Shown here: one piece after another, positions 9,717 through 18,226 of the stretch
How the letters are laid out: the number at the start of each line of letters is the position of its first letter
Numbering within the stretch: position 1 is the first letter of the stretch
Assembly: GCA_963780135.1 (NCBI GenBank)
Contig: CAWAAR010000003.1
Location: forward strand, 2,046,001 to 2,110,000
From: Clostridium_AM sp963780135
GTDB taxonomy: Bacteria > Bacillota > Clostridia > Clostridiales > Clostridiaceae
Length of the DNA stretch: 64,000 bases
Direction: 5' to 3'
Program-made: the position numbers and the translations under genes
The notes under the pieces: generated by a model
Told to the model about the DNA's origin: nothing
Seen by the model: the letters and a program-made list of their open reading frames with translations, nothing else
The model's database searches: none

Positions 9717-9932
9717 TCGGACACGTTGAACAGGGAATTAAACAAGCTTTATAAAGTTTTATAAGGTTTTGGCAACGGAAGAAAACTATAACCATGTGCA
9801 GCGAAGTGAAAGGAATGAATATAAAGATTGTTAGCACTGGAATGTGCAATTCATGGTGTTAAGAAAACAGCGGTACCACAGGAACGTAAAGCAGAGCTAA
9901 AAGATTTTTATAATTGGCATAAAGGTAAATAG
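9717..9932 (+). pseudogene. Decayed small gene, family not recognised
   Basis: The 323-base gap between the methyltransferase and GNAT genes holds protein-like fragments in different frames. One reads SDTLNRELNKLYKVL to a stop near 9762. The next reads LATEENYNHVQRSERNEYKD from about 9770. The last reads LALECAIHGVKKT and continues to WHKGK and a stop at 9930-9932. Joining them needs one small deletion and one single-base shift at about 9828. I do not recognise the family. A short stub with the same opening pattern (ADTLKKEF) follows the IS607 element at 31371. Confidence 0.4.
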
Positions 9933-9988
9933 TAAATTTGAAGTGAAGATTAAGTAACTTTACTATAAAATGAAAAGGAGAAGTTAGT

Positions 9989-10465
9989 TTGGAAATTACA
10001 GAAGTGGATGTTTCATATGCTGATATAGTTGGAAGAGTACATTCAGCAGCATGGAAAGATGCTTATAAAGATATATTTTTACCTGAGTACATAAAGAAGG
10101 ATACATCAGAAAATCGAAAACAAGAATGTATTGAATTTCTTGCTAGCAATAAAAATAAATATTATTTGATACTATCACAAAATTTTCCAATAGGAATTAT
10201 TAAAATATCTATAAACCCAGTAAATTTGTGCGAAATTGAAAGCATATATTTTCTAAATGAACATAGAGGAAATGGATATGGTACACAGGCAATTGACTTT
10301 ATGAAAAAAGTATATAGAAATTATAAAATTATTTTATGGGTATTAGAGAAAAATGATAATGCTATAAGATTTTATAAAAAGAATGGATTTATATGGACGG
10401 GCAAAAAAAGAATAATCAATCGAGGTTATGATTATTACCAAGTTCAATTTGCATATAATAATTGA
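9989..10465 (+). CDS. GNAT family N-acetyltransferase
   Basis: A 158-residue GCN5-type acetyltransferase. The acetyl-CoA pyrophosphate-binding motif A is HRGNGYGTQAIDFM (about residues 92-105), preceded by the beta-4 strand CEIESIYFL, and motif B is NDNAIRFYKKNGF (about 126-138). The N terminus (VGRVHSAAWKDAYKDIF) resembles RimI/YuaI-like acetyltransferases with a ligand-binding helix. Start is TTG at 9989 with AAGGAG at 9975-9980. The acceptor substrate cannot be told. It stands alone between a decayed gene and a structured non-coding element. Confidence 0.82.
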   Translation: MEITEVDVSYADIVGRVHSAAWKDAYKDIFLPEYIKKDTSENRKQECIEFLASNKNKYYLILSQNFPIGIIKISINPVNLCEIESIYFLNEHRGNGYGTQAIDFMKKVYRNYKIILWVLEKNDNAIRFYKKNGFIWTGKKRIINRGYDYYQVQFAYNN

Positions 10466-10590
10466 TTTCTGCAATACCTTGTATGAACATAACCTATAAC
10501 GACAAATTACAAGTTTATCAGGATAAATGCATTTTGAATTTGATAGAAGTTATAAAATTAAGAATGGGAAATCAACCATTATATTGGATC

Positions 10591-10650
10591 AAGCTCAGAT
10601 GAGCTAGGGCGGCAGTCACCCTAGTGAAGGTGGTTTGCCATCCTGAGCTT
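10591..10650. repeat. Structured inverted-repeat element with AAGCTCAG ends
   Basis: A 60-base element is closed by AAGCTCAG (10591-10598) and CTGAGCTT (10643-10650), extended by ATG/CAT with one bulged base. Inside is a second hairpin, CTAGGG (10604-10609) with CCCTAG (10619-10624). It is more GC-rich than its surroundings and is not followed by a clear T tract. The same arms close a different element at 20306-20410. It may be a small non-autonomous mobile element or a structured RNA. Confidence 0.45.
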
Positions 10651-10731
10651 ATTGTAAGAAACAAATTCCGATTTAAGGTTAAGTATTATAAATAATAAAT
10701 TTATCAGCGAGATTTACTAAGGAGAAAAAGT

Positions 10732-11127
10732 TTGAATAAGTATACACGAAAGGATTTATCAGAATTATTTAATATAGGAAAAGAAACTTTGAGATATTAT
10801 GAAAATATAAATTTGATACCTAATCCAACTAGGAATGAAAGTGGTTATAGAGTTTATTCGGAGGAAGATGTAATAAGAATTAAGTTTATTGTTCGAATGA
10901 AAAACTATGGATTTAGCTTAAGAGAAATATCTGCTTTAATTAAAATGGTTAGTAATGATAAATGTGCGCATCAAGATAAGTTAGTAGATTATATAGATAA
11001 TAAGATAACTGGAGTTGAAAATCAAATTAAAGAATTATATCAATTGATAGAATTGTTAAATAAAGTAAAGGAAAATAAGCATTTAGGTGAATGTGATTTT
11101 TTCAAATCTTTAGCAAATAATTCTTGA
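10732..11127 (+). CDS. MerR family transcriptional regulator
   Basis: A 131-residue MerR-type activator. The N-terminal winged helix (YTRKDLSELFNIGKETLRYY, residues 3-22) is followed by the wing GYRVYSEEDVIRI and a dimerisation helix up to about residue 110. The C-terminal effector part is short, as in redox- or metal-type members, with single cysteines near residues 82 and 124 rather than a paired metal site. Start is TTG with AAGGAGAAA just upstream. A promoter with the long spacer typical of MerR targets overlaps its last codons and drives the reductase gene next door, the probable target. Confidence 0.82.
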   Translation: MNKYTRKDLSELFNIGKETLRYYENINLIPNPTRNESGYRVYSEEDVIRIKFIVRMKNYGFSLREISALIKMVSNDKCAHQDKLVDYIDNKITGVENQIKELYQLIELLNKVKENKHLGECDFFKSLANNS

Positions 11128-11155
11128 CATTGTTCTATACTACAACCCTTACACT
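11124..11155 (+). promoter_or_regulatory. MerR-type promoter for the flavodoxin-fold reductase
   Basis: TTGACA at 11124-11129 and TACACT at 11150-11155 are separated by 20 bp, longer than the usual 17 bp and as expected for a promoter remodelled by a MerR activator. It overlaps the last codon and stop of the MerR gene and lies 44 bp before the reductase start. Protein binding is inferred. Confidence 0.5.
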
Positions 11156-11198
11156 ATTAACAAAGTTAATTTTATTAATAGGAAATGGGGTTTTAAAT

Positions 11199-11843
11199 AT
11201 GAAGATAATTGCTATTAACGGAAGTCCAAGAAAAAATGGGAATACAGGAATTTTGCTAAACAAAGCTCTTGAGGGAGCAGCTTCAAATGGAGCAGAAACA
11301 GAATTGATCAATCTATATGATTTGAACTATAAAGGATGTAAAAGTTGTTTTGCATGTAAATTAATAAATGGTAACAGTTATGGAAAGTGTGCTATTAATG
11401 ATGAAATGAGGCCAATTCTAGAAAAAATCAAGAGCTCGGATGCTATAATTCTTGGTTCTCCAATTTATTTGGGATCAATTACAGGTGAAATGAGATCTTT
11501 TATGGAACGATTAATTTTTCCATATTTAGTTTATGATGAAAATTATTCTTCCCTTTTTGATAAAAGGATTTCTGTAGGATTAATTTATACATTTGGAGTT
11601 AATGAACAAAGATTGGAACAAACAAAATGGAAAGAAACTTTAAAATATAATGAATTTTTATTGGAAAGATTTTTTGGAAAAACGGAATCACTTTTTGTAA
11701 CTGATACTTATCAATTTGATGATTATTCAAAATATGTTTCAACAGCTTTTAATGCTAGTGAAAAATTAAAACGTAGGAAAGAAGTATTTCCAGAAGATTG
11801 CAAAAATGCATTTGAATTGGGAAAACGACTAGTCCAAATATAA
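11199..11843 (+). CDS. Flavodoxin-fold NAD(P)H-dependent FMN reductase
   Basis: A protein of about 214 residues starting MKIIAINGSPRKNGNTG, the FMN-phosphate-binding loop of the NADPH-dependent FMN reductase/iron-sulfur flavoprotein group. A cysteine cluster GCKSCFACK with a later GKC (residues about 46-65, spacing CX2CX2CX10C) resembles the redox cysteines of that group. The segment ILGSPIYLGSITGEM (about 86-100) forms the flavin isoalloxazine contact. Start ATG at 11199 has GGGG about nine bases upstream; the longer frame from 11124 overlaps the MerR gene and its promoter and is rejected. Likely activated by the adjacent MerR protein under oxidative or xenobiotic stress (inference). Confidence 0.8.
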   Translation: MKIIAINGSPRKNGNTGILLNKALEGAASNGAETELINLYDLNYKGCKSCFACKLINGNSYGKCAINDEMRPILEKIKSSDAIILGSPIYLGSITGEMRSFMERLIFPYLVYDENYSSLFDKRISVGLIYTFGVNEQRLEQTKWKETLKYNEFLLERFFGKTESLFVTDTYQFDDYSKYVSTAFNASEKLKRRKEVFPEDCKNAFELGKRLVQI

Positions 11844-11877
11844 GTATAAGTATTTTTATAATTAATATACTAGTAGT

Positions 11878-11905
11878 CTGTGTTGACGTCTAACACAGGC
11901 TTTCC
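11878..11905 (+). terminator. Rho-independent terminator after the reductase
   Basis: CTGTGTT (11878-11884) pairs with AACACAG (11892-11898) around a 7-base loop and is followed by the short T-containing run GCTTTCC. It lies 35 bases after the reductase stop. Confidence 0.55.
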
Positions 11906-12044
11906 ATTTATTGATATTTATGTTCCAATAAATTTATTAAGTTAGTACGGAATTGTACTTGCTATTATTTTGATTGGTTTTGTAAGCTATTCTATTTTGC
12001 GCTTAATACTTTGAGGTTTGACTTGAATTCAACAATCCTGTACT

Positions 12045-12079
12045 ATATTGATAAGTTGTCAACGAAATAGTATCAATAT
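12045..12079. promoter_or_regulatory. Inverted repeat upstream of the MscS-type channel
   Basis: ATATTGATA (12045-12053) and TATCAATAT (12071-12079) form a perfect 9-bp inverted repeat with a 17-base gap, 55 bp before the channel start. It could be an operator or a leader hairpin; no regulator gene is adjacent. The rest of the 290-base gap beyond the terminator shows nothing I can assign. Confidence 0.35.
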
Positions 12080-12133
12080 ATCAATTTATAATGTAAATGA
12101 TGTATTTTGACATAATTAGAAAGGCGGTAAAGT

Positions 12134-13369
12134 ATGGGATTTGTAAAAGAAATGCTGATTGATAAAGGAATTAGTGGAGTAATTGCTGGATATTTATCTT
12201 TTAGTATTGAATTAATTTTATTAATTATCATATGTCTATTAGCAAACTTTATTACAAAAAGAGTTGTTTTAAATATTATATCCAGGACAGTATATAAAAA
12301 TAATATTAAGTGGGACGATTTTTTGGTTGAGAGAAAGGTATTTCACAGAATTTCTAATATTGTGCCTTTTGTAATAATTTATATTTCAGCACCTATATTC
12401 GGATCTTTTGAAGAAGCCATTCAAAGAACTGCTCAGGCTATTATATTAGTAATTTCTATTTTGGTGATTAGTGCAATATTAAATGCCATTGATGATGTTT
12501 ATAAAACCTATCCCATTTCAAAAATTCGTCCTATTACAGGAACGCTGCAAATAGTAAAAATTTTAGCATGTATTTTAATAGGAATTGCGTTAGCTGCAAC
12601 TTTGTCCGGTACTAATCCCATAGCTATATTAAGCGGAATTGGAGTTTTATCTGCTTTAGTTTCTATTATATTTAAGGACCCAATTTTAGGTTTTGTTGCG
12701 GGAGTACAATTGACTACTAATGATATGATTCGAATAGGAGACTGGGTTGAGATGACAAAGTATGGTGCTAATGGTCATGTTATTGAAATACACTTAAGTA
12801 CTATAAAAATTCAAAATTTTGATGCAACTATTGTATCAGTTCCCGCTTATGCTTTTATGTCTGACTCCTTTAAAAATTGGAGGGGAATATCAGAAGCAGG
12901 TGGACGTAGAATTATGCGTTCTATTCTAATTGATATCAGCAGTATAAAATTTTGTTCAGAAGAAATGATAGAACACTTTAAGAAGATTAATTATTTAAAA
13001 CAGTATATTGCTGCTAAAGAGGAAGAGTTCACGAAATACAATAACGCAAACAAGCAGGATACGAATTTTTTAATTAACGGAAAACATCTTACTAATATTG
13101 CCTGTTTCCGCGCTTATATAGAAGAGTATTTAAAAAGTAATCCTAGGATCAGTAAAGAACGTACAATTATGGCAAGACAATTAGCTCCAAATGAAAATGG
13201 ATTACCTATAGAAATTTATGCATTTGCAACTGATATAGATTTAAAAAAATATGAAGAAATTCAATCTGATATTTTTGATCATTTATTTGCAGTGATAAAT
13301 GAATTCCAGTTAAGGGTGTTCCAAAATCCATCGGAATATGATATTAAGCAAATTAGTAAAATCCTTTAG
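12134..13369 (+). CDS. MscS-family mechanosensitive channel (YbdG-like)
   Basis: A 411-residue membrane protein with hydrophobic segments at about residues 18-40, 75-92, 98-120 and 140-162, followed by the pore helix ATLSGTNPIAILSGIGVLSA (about 155-175). The beta domain contains QLTTNDMIRIGDWVEM and HLSTIKIQNFDATIVSVPAYAFMSDSFKNW. This last segment, and the long C-terminal domain, match the YbdG/MscM-type branch rather than minimal MscS. It releases solutes on hypo-osmotic shock. An AGGCGG ribosome site precedes ATG 12134, and a strong terminator follows. It appears monocistronic. Confidence 0.85.
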   Translation: MGFVKEMLIDKGISGVIAGYLSFSIELILLIIICLLANFITKRVVLNIISRTVYKNNIKWDDFLVERKVFHRISNIVPFVIIYISAPIFGSFEEAIQRTAQAIILVISILVISAILNAIDDVYKTYPISKIRPITGTLQIVKILACILIGIALAATLSGTNPIAILSGIGVLSALVSIIFKDPILGFVAGVQLTTNDMIRIGDWVEMTKYGANGHVIEIHLSTIKIQNFDATIVSVPAYAFMSDSFKNWRGISEAGGRRIMRSILIDISSIKFCSEEMIEHFKKINYLKQYIAAKEEEFTKYNNANKQDTNFLINGKHLTNIACFRAYIEEYLKSNPRISKERTIMARQLAPNENGLPIEIYAFATDIDLKKYEEIQSDIFDHLFAVINEFQLRVFQNPSEYDIKQISKIL

Positions 13370-13394
13370 TTATATATTCAAGATCTGAATATAA

Positions 13395-13440
13395 AACCCC
13401 CTTGAAATATAAAGTTCAATCAGAATATTTCAAAGGGGTT
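13395..13440 (+). terminator. Terminator after the MscS-type channel
   Basis: A 16-bp stem runs from AACCCCC...AATAT (13395-13410) to ATATTTC...GGGGTT (13425-13440) with one mismatch, 26 bases after the channel stop. The flanking A and T runs would let it act on both strands, which fits the convergent HutD gene. Confidence 0.8.
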
Positions 13441-13512
13441 ATTTGGTTAAGTTAATATTTTAAACTATTTAGTATAACTTTCTAAAAGAGACTGTCATAG
13501 AACAAAAGTAAT

Positions 13513-14145
13513 TTAGAGTTTCATAAACTGATTACGATAAATTATACTTACTATTATATTAGTAATTTCTGAAGTATTGTTAGAAAGCATAAATTCATGA
13601 GTACAGTCTGAATTTACACAGTTAATTAAAATTAAATCATTTTTAACAGTTTCAAAAACTTTATCACTAATAGTAGAGTTAAATCCACCATTCACAGTGT
13701 AAAAACAAATTGCTTGTAAATCTTTATTTAATGGAGTTTTATATTGGAATTTAAGTTGTTTGTTAGGACTAATATTAAGATGAAGTAATTCACCATTATA
13801 ATTTTCTCTTGTCATTAAATTAAAAACAGAAGCTTTACCATAGGTTTTAGTATTCCAATCGCCCATAAAGTGGTCCTGCTCAAAGGAGGTAAGTAATTTC
13901 TTGTACTTATTTTCATGGTCGAGAGTTATTTTTCCTTCTATAACCATGAATTTACGGGAAACTTTTGGTAGAATACTAAAAGTAGATTCTGATATATCAA
14001 TTTTAGCAACTCCCAACCTCCATAAAAAGTTTTTACTGGCATAATCAGAATCTATCGGATATGTGGTAAGTTCCGTAGCCATGCCTCCAGACCAAAATGT
14101 TGGCTTATAATTTTCTTGCCTTAGCAATTCTACATTATATTTCAT
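13513..14145 (-). CDS. HutD/Ves family protein
   Basis: A 210-residue cupin-type protein of the HutD family. The N-terminal signature is visible as WSGGMATELTTYPID (about residues 18-32), followed by FLWRLGVAKID and then FSILPKVSRKFMVIEGK (about 56-72), which correspond to the strands of the bicupin fold. HutD is linked to histidine utilisation in some bacteria, but no hut genes are near, so the role here is unknown. The start has AGAGGTG about ten bases upstream. It is convergent with the channel gene and shares its bidirectional terminator. Confidence 0.75.
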   Translation of the reverse strand: MKYNVELLRQENYKPTFWSGGMATELTTYPIDSDYASKNFLWRLGVAKIDISESTFSILPKVSRKFMVIEGKITLDHENKYKKLLTSFEQDHFMGDWNTKTYGKASVFNLMTRENYNGELLHLNISPNKQLKFQYKTPLNKDLQAICFYTVNGGFNSTISDKVFETVKNDLILINCVNSDCTHEFMLSNNTSEITNIIVSIIYRNQFMKL

Positions 14146-14332
14146 ATATTAATTGCACCTCTTCTTATATATCTTTTATGTTCATTATATTAAAAGATAT
14201 ATGTATAATCAATTAAGTTAAATGTCAATAAATAAACCAAGTATATTAAATATGTAATAGGCTTATGTTATAATTATTGTAGTTATTATGTGTAGCAAAG
14301 AAAAACAGGTAAAGGGAATGGAGGCTAACCAA

Positions 14333-15892
14333 ATGGCAATATATCTAAATACTAATAAGTCTTTGGAAAATTATAAAAGGTTGTTAAATACAGATTATTT
14401 TGTTGATAAATCAATGATAATAGAAAAAATTAATAAAATTATTAATACAGCTAATAGTTATATATGTATTACAAGACCAAGAAGATTTGGTAAGTCTAGT
14501 GTTGCTGATATGATAGGAGCCTATTATTCTAAGGCTGTAGATTCAAAAGAGGTTTTTGATAATCTTAATATAAGTAAATCTAATAGATATGAGGAACATT
14601 TGAATAAATATAATGTAATAAGTATAAGTTTTAATAAATTACCTAATAGAAGTGAAAGTTATGACGAATACATAAGCTTAATTCAAAAGACTTTAATAGA
14701 CGATATAAAAAGTAAATATCCGAATTTAGAATTTAAAAGTTATTTTACTCTTAGCGATATGCTATTTATAACAAATGATAAGTTTATTTTCATTTTTGAT
14801 GAATGGGATTATATTTTCACAAATAACCTTTTTGTGGAAAATCAAAATAACTTTTTAGAGTTTTTAAGGAATCTTTTAAAGGATCAGCCTTATGTGGCTC
14901 TAGCATATATGACGGGAGTTTTACCTATTAAGAAGTATTCAAGTGGTAGTGCACTTAATATGTTTGATGAACATACATTTTTAAAGGATAGAAGATTTGG
15001 AGAGTATTTTGGATTTACAGAAGAAGAGGTTATAGAGCTTTGTAATAGAAGTGGTAAAATGAATTTTAAAGAACTTGAAAGTTGGTATAATGGATATTTT
15101 ACTGCAACAGGAATTAAAGTATATAATCCACGCTCTGTAGTTAAGGCGCTGCAAAATAATTATTGCGAAAGTTATTGGACTAATACTGGAGCTATGGATG
15201 AGGTTTTAGAGTATCTTAAATATAATGTTTTAGAAATTAGAGATGAAGTTATAGAAATGGTTTCGGGTCAGGAAATTGATGTAACTATAAAAGATGAGTT
15301 TAGGGCAGGACAGGGGCAACCAAAAACAAAGAAAGAAATCTATTCAGCAATGATAGTTTTAGGGTTTTTATCATATTATGATGGATATTTAAAAATACCT
15401 AATAAGGAGCTTATGCAGGAATTTGAAAAAGCCTTAGCGGATGAGTCTTTTGGATACGTGTCTGAGATTATAGATAATTCAAAAAGAATGTTAAAGGCAA
15501 CGGTTAATATAGATACAAAAACTGTTGAATCAATACTTCATGATATTCATAACTCTGAAATACCAATACTTCAATATAATGATGAGAACAGCCTTTCATG
15601 TGTTTTAACTTTAGCATACCTTTCAGCTAGAGATACGTATAGAGTAGAGCGTGAGGAGAAAACAGGGAAAGGTTATGCAGATTTTACTTTTCATCCAAGA
15701 AGAAAAAATGATGTTCCTTTTATAGTTGAACTCAAAAAGGATGAATTAACAGAAGTAGCAATAAATCAAATTAGAGAAAAAGAATATGTAGAGAAGTTTA
15801 TAAGAGAAAATGAGGGAAAAAAAGTATTAGCAGTGGCAATATGTTACGATTCAAAGAACAAAGAACATAAATGTAAAATTGAAGAAATTTAA
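14333..15892 (+). CDS. AAA-ATPase-like / PD-(D/E)XK nuclease family protein
   Basis: An AAA-ATPase-like domain (PF09820 type) fused to a C-terminal PD-(D/E)XK nuclease-like domain (PF08011 type). YFVDKS near residue 22 opens the fold, Walker A is RPRRFGKSS with Lys54, and Walker B is FIFIFDEWDY with Asp156. The nuclease end shows GYADFTFHP and FIVELKK (Asp, then E-x-K). I choose ATG 14333 because GGAGG at 14320-14324 is eight bases upstream; ATG 14288 lacks a site. Function of the family is unknown, and it is often present in many copies per genome. This is the most divergent of the four copies in the window (DEWD instead of DEYD). Confidence 0.8.
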   Translation: MAIYLNTNKSLENYKRLLNTDYFVDKSMIIEKINKIINTANSYICITRPRRFGKSSVADMIGAYYSKAVDSKEVFDNLNISKSNRYEEHLNKYNVISISFNKLPNRSESYDEYISLIQKTLIDDIKSKYPNLEFKSYFTLSDMLFITNDKFIFIFDEWDYIFTNNLFVENQNNFLEFLRNLLKDQPYVALAYMTGVLPIKKYSSGSALNMFDEHTFLKDRRFGEYFGFTEEEVIELCNRSGKMNFKELESWYNGYFTATGIKVYNPRSVVKALQNNYCESYWTNTGAMDEVLEYLKYNVLEIRDEVIEMVSGQEIDVTIKDEFRAGQGQPKTKKEIYSAMIVLGFLSYYDGYLKIPNKELMQEFEKALADESFGYVSEIIDNSKRMLKATVNIDTKTVESILHDIHNSEIPILQYNDENSLSCVLTLAYLSARDTYRVEREEKTGKGYADFTFHPRRKNDVPFIVELKKDELTEVAINQIREKEYVEKFIRENEGKKVLAVAICYDSKNKEHKCKIEEI

Positions 15893-15900
15893 GAATGCGC

Positions 15901-15956
15901 ACAGTGATATAAGCATCAGGTAGAGTTAAAACTCCATCTGATGCTTATATCACTGT
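15901..15956 (+). terminator. Long perfect hairpin after the ATPase/nuclease gene
   Basis: A perfect 19-bp stem (15901-15919 with 15938-15956) encloses a small inner GAGTT/AACTC hairpin and is followed by TTATGTTTTAG. It sits 8 bases after the stop and lies between convergent units, so it may stop transcription from both sides. Confidence 0.75.
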
Positions 15957-15993
15957 TTATGTTTTAGGTAGATGCAGTGTCAAAAATTACATC

Positions 15994-17063
15994 TTATGCT
16001 TTGATTGCCCAACGCAATTTAGCAGAACGTGCACGACTATTGAGCATGACATTCTTCTGCTGATGGGCGAATAGGATCGGGTGCTATTTCACGATAAACG
16101 CCTTCACGAAAAAAGTGTTTAAAAGATTTTTTAACGCGACGATCTTCTCCTGAATGAAATGAAAGTATGGCAACACGCCCACCCGAAGCTAGGACATCCG
16201 GAAGTTTTTCTAAAAATTCATCTAACACTTCAAACTCATTATTGACATCAATTCGCAAGCGCTTGAAAGGTTCGTTGACAGGATTTTTTAATCTCATCTT
16301 CATTGATTTTTGGAACATATTTCAGAGCATCTTTGATGATATTTCGAAGTTGTGTTGTTGTCGATATATCAATTCCTTTTTTTATGTTGGAAATAATGGC
16401 GCGAGCGATTGCTGCGGCATGAGGCTCGTCAGCATTTTCTATCAACATATCCTGTAATTCATCTAGTGACATTTCTTTTAAAAGACTTGCTGCAGAGATA
16501 CCCGTATTTCGGATTAAGCCTTAAGTCCAATGGCCCTTCAGACTTAAAGGAAAATCCTCTTTCAGGATTGTCTATTTGCATAGAAGAAACACCCAAATCT
16601 GCCAATACAAAATTAAATGGCCCTGGATTCGGAAGCAATTTGATCTATTTGTGGAAAAGTTCATTTGCTTGATTTCTAAAATTTCGGAGCCATAACCCAA
16701 ACGCTCTAAACGATCTTTGGTGCGCGGTAATTCAATAGGATCTACATCAATTGCATACAAGCGTCCCTTTGAATTTAAACATTTAAGCATCTCTAAAGTA
16801 TGGCCACCATAACCTAGTGTTGCATCTAATCCAGTTTGTCCTGGTGTAATTTGTAGGAATTCCAATATTTCTTTAACGCAAATTGAAATATGCATACCGG
16901 CAGGAGTATTGCCTTTCTGAATAATCTTTGCAACATCATCAGCATATTGCTCTGGTTGCAGTTCCTTGTATTTTTCTTTAAAATTCTTAGGGTGAGTGCC
17001 TTTATATCGAATACGTCGCTGATGTTTGGGCTCTTTCTCATCCAATGTGTGATCTGGGCTCAT
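15994..17063 (-). pseudogene. rsmH: 16S rRNA m4C1402 methyltransferase RsmH paralogue, frameshifted
   Basis: Read on the minus strand, the fragments match RsmH from end to end. The N terminus carries a basic extension (RRIRYKGTHPKNFKEKYKE), then GMHISICVKEILEFL and the SAM site LDATLGYGGHTLEML. The reading frame then breaks near 16655, again near 16500 (before ISAASLLKEMS), near 16262 (FQA/LRIDVNNEF) and near 16050 (before NSRARSAKLRWAIKA). At least four frameshifts make a working enzyme impossible. The long N-terminal extension is typical of a second, accessory RsmH paralogue of clostridia rather than of the cell-division cluster copy. It is visibly more GC-rich than its neighbours, suggesting foreign origin. 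Confidence 0.88.
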
Positions 17064-17120
17064 TTTCTTCCCTCATTTTTATAATATATTTTTGTACTTT
17101 TGTTACAAATTATATGATAG

Positions 17121-17285
17121 CAGATACAATTTATTAAAGCAACATCAATAGGTTTAGATTATAATGGTGTTGGCTCTGGTTTTATGGCTTTGACTAGATT
17201 TGGAAATAGCAAATTCGCTGCACTCGTAAGTATACTTGGGAGATGTAAACAATCAAAAATAAACAGAGAAGTTAATAAAGGATGA
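17121..17285 (+). other. Gap with a short unassigned open stretch
   Basis: The 371-base region between the rsmH remnant and the next gene contains an open frame from 17121 to the TGA at 17283-17285. It reads LDYNGVGSGFMALTRFG and FAALVSILGR, has no start codon with a ribosome site, and may be the tail of a decayed gene I do not recognise. A weak AATGAAATGCAGG-type hairpin around 17310-17365 (TTTCATTAC with a TAATGAAA partner) may be a terminator. Confidence 0.25.
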
Positions 17286-17434
17286 AGCTAGACAAACTGG
17301 ATTTGAATAAGCTTAACATTTCATTACAAATAATCTGTATTTCATTACTTTTTTAATGAAATGCAGGTTGCTTTTATTTAGAATAAAGTTATGAAGTTTA
17401 TTAAATATGTATTCTAAATATGGAGGGTTTCAAA

Positions 17435-18112
17435 ATGGAAATTAATAGAAAAATATCGATTTTACAAATTCTAAAGGAATCACTTAGAAATCTCAAAAAC
17501 AAAGAAATTTTAATTGCAACTATGACCCTTGTATTATTAGGTAAAGCTATATCTACAATTTACAATCCCTATGATACTTTTACAATTAAAAAACTTATTA
17601 TTTATGTTCTTGGTGAGTTTTTACTTTTAATTGGAGAGATAATAATAATTAAAATAGTAGACAAAAAATATAAAGGAGAAGAGGTTGATGTAAGAAATAT
17701 TATTAAGGAATTAATTCCAAGAACTTTTAATGCTTTAGCTCTATATTTGATAGTGAATATTTTAATCCTTATTGGAGTAGTAGCAGTAATTATACCAGGA
17801 GTACTATTCGCCATATATTCAGCATTTTATCTTCAGGTCTTTATTCTTGAGAATAATGGAATACGAGCTTCTATAGATAACAGTTTGAGTTTTAGTCAGG
17901 GTTTTAGAGACTTTATTTTTAAAATGTTTATAATTGTTACGATTATAGGTTTAATTAATGATGAAGCATTATTAAGGCTATTAGAACATTTCTTTAATTC
18001 ATCCATATCATCAGGAGTGAATATAATTATATCAGCTGTCATTGATTCATTTACCACAATAAGCTTTACTAGCCTATATCTCAAGATAAAAAAAATTAAA
18101 ACTATAGAATAA
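17435..18112 (+). CDS. Polytopic membrane protein, function unknown
   Basis: A protein of about 225 residues with hydrophobic segments near residues 28-45, 58-78, 110-150 and 170-215. Its layout (cytosolic N-terminal helix ILKESLRNLKNKE, a paired hydrophobic block with VVAVIIPGVLFAIY, then ENNGIRASIDNSLSFSQG before another membrane segment) resembles the membrane domain of glycerophosphodiester phosphodiesterases and YciC-like proteins. The ATG at 17435 is chosen over 17420 because GGAGGG (17422-17427) sits seven bases before it. A perfect hairpin terminator follows, and an AgrC-like kinase gene starts 114 bases downstream. Confidence 0.6.
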   Translation: MEINRKISILQILKESLRNLKNKEILIATMTLVLLGKAISTIYNPYDTFTIKKLIIYVLGEFLLLIGEIIIIKIVDKKYKGEEVDVRNIIKELIPRTFNALALYLIVNILILIGVVAVIIPGVLFAIYSAFYLQVFILENNGIRASIDNSLSFSQGFRDFIFKMFIIVTIIGLINDEALLRLLEHFFNSSISSGVNIIISAVIDSFTTISFTSLYLKIKKIKTIE

Positions 18113-18128
18113 GTATCTAAATAATACT

Positions 18129-18176
18129 AAAATTACAGTTAATTAGACTTATTATATACAAATTAACTGTAATTTT
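18129..18176 (+). terminator. Hairpin terminator after the membrane protein
   Basis: A perfect 16-bp inverted repeat (18129-18144 with 18161-18176) starts with AAAATTACAG and ends with CTGTAATTTT, providing the T run. It separates the membrane protein gene from the AgrC-like gene. Confidence 0.7.
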
Positions 18177-18226
18177 AAGTATAATAAGTTTGATTTAAAG
18201 TTATTTTATATGGAGTTGATGCTGGA

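Noticed and set aside
16167..16457. Plus-strand open frames across the rsmH remnant (also 16409-16672 and 16890-17084)
   Set aside because: They are antisense to clear RsmH sequence, have no ribosome sites and no recognisable protein features.
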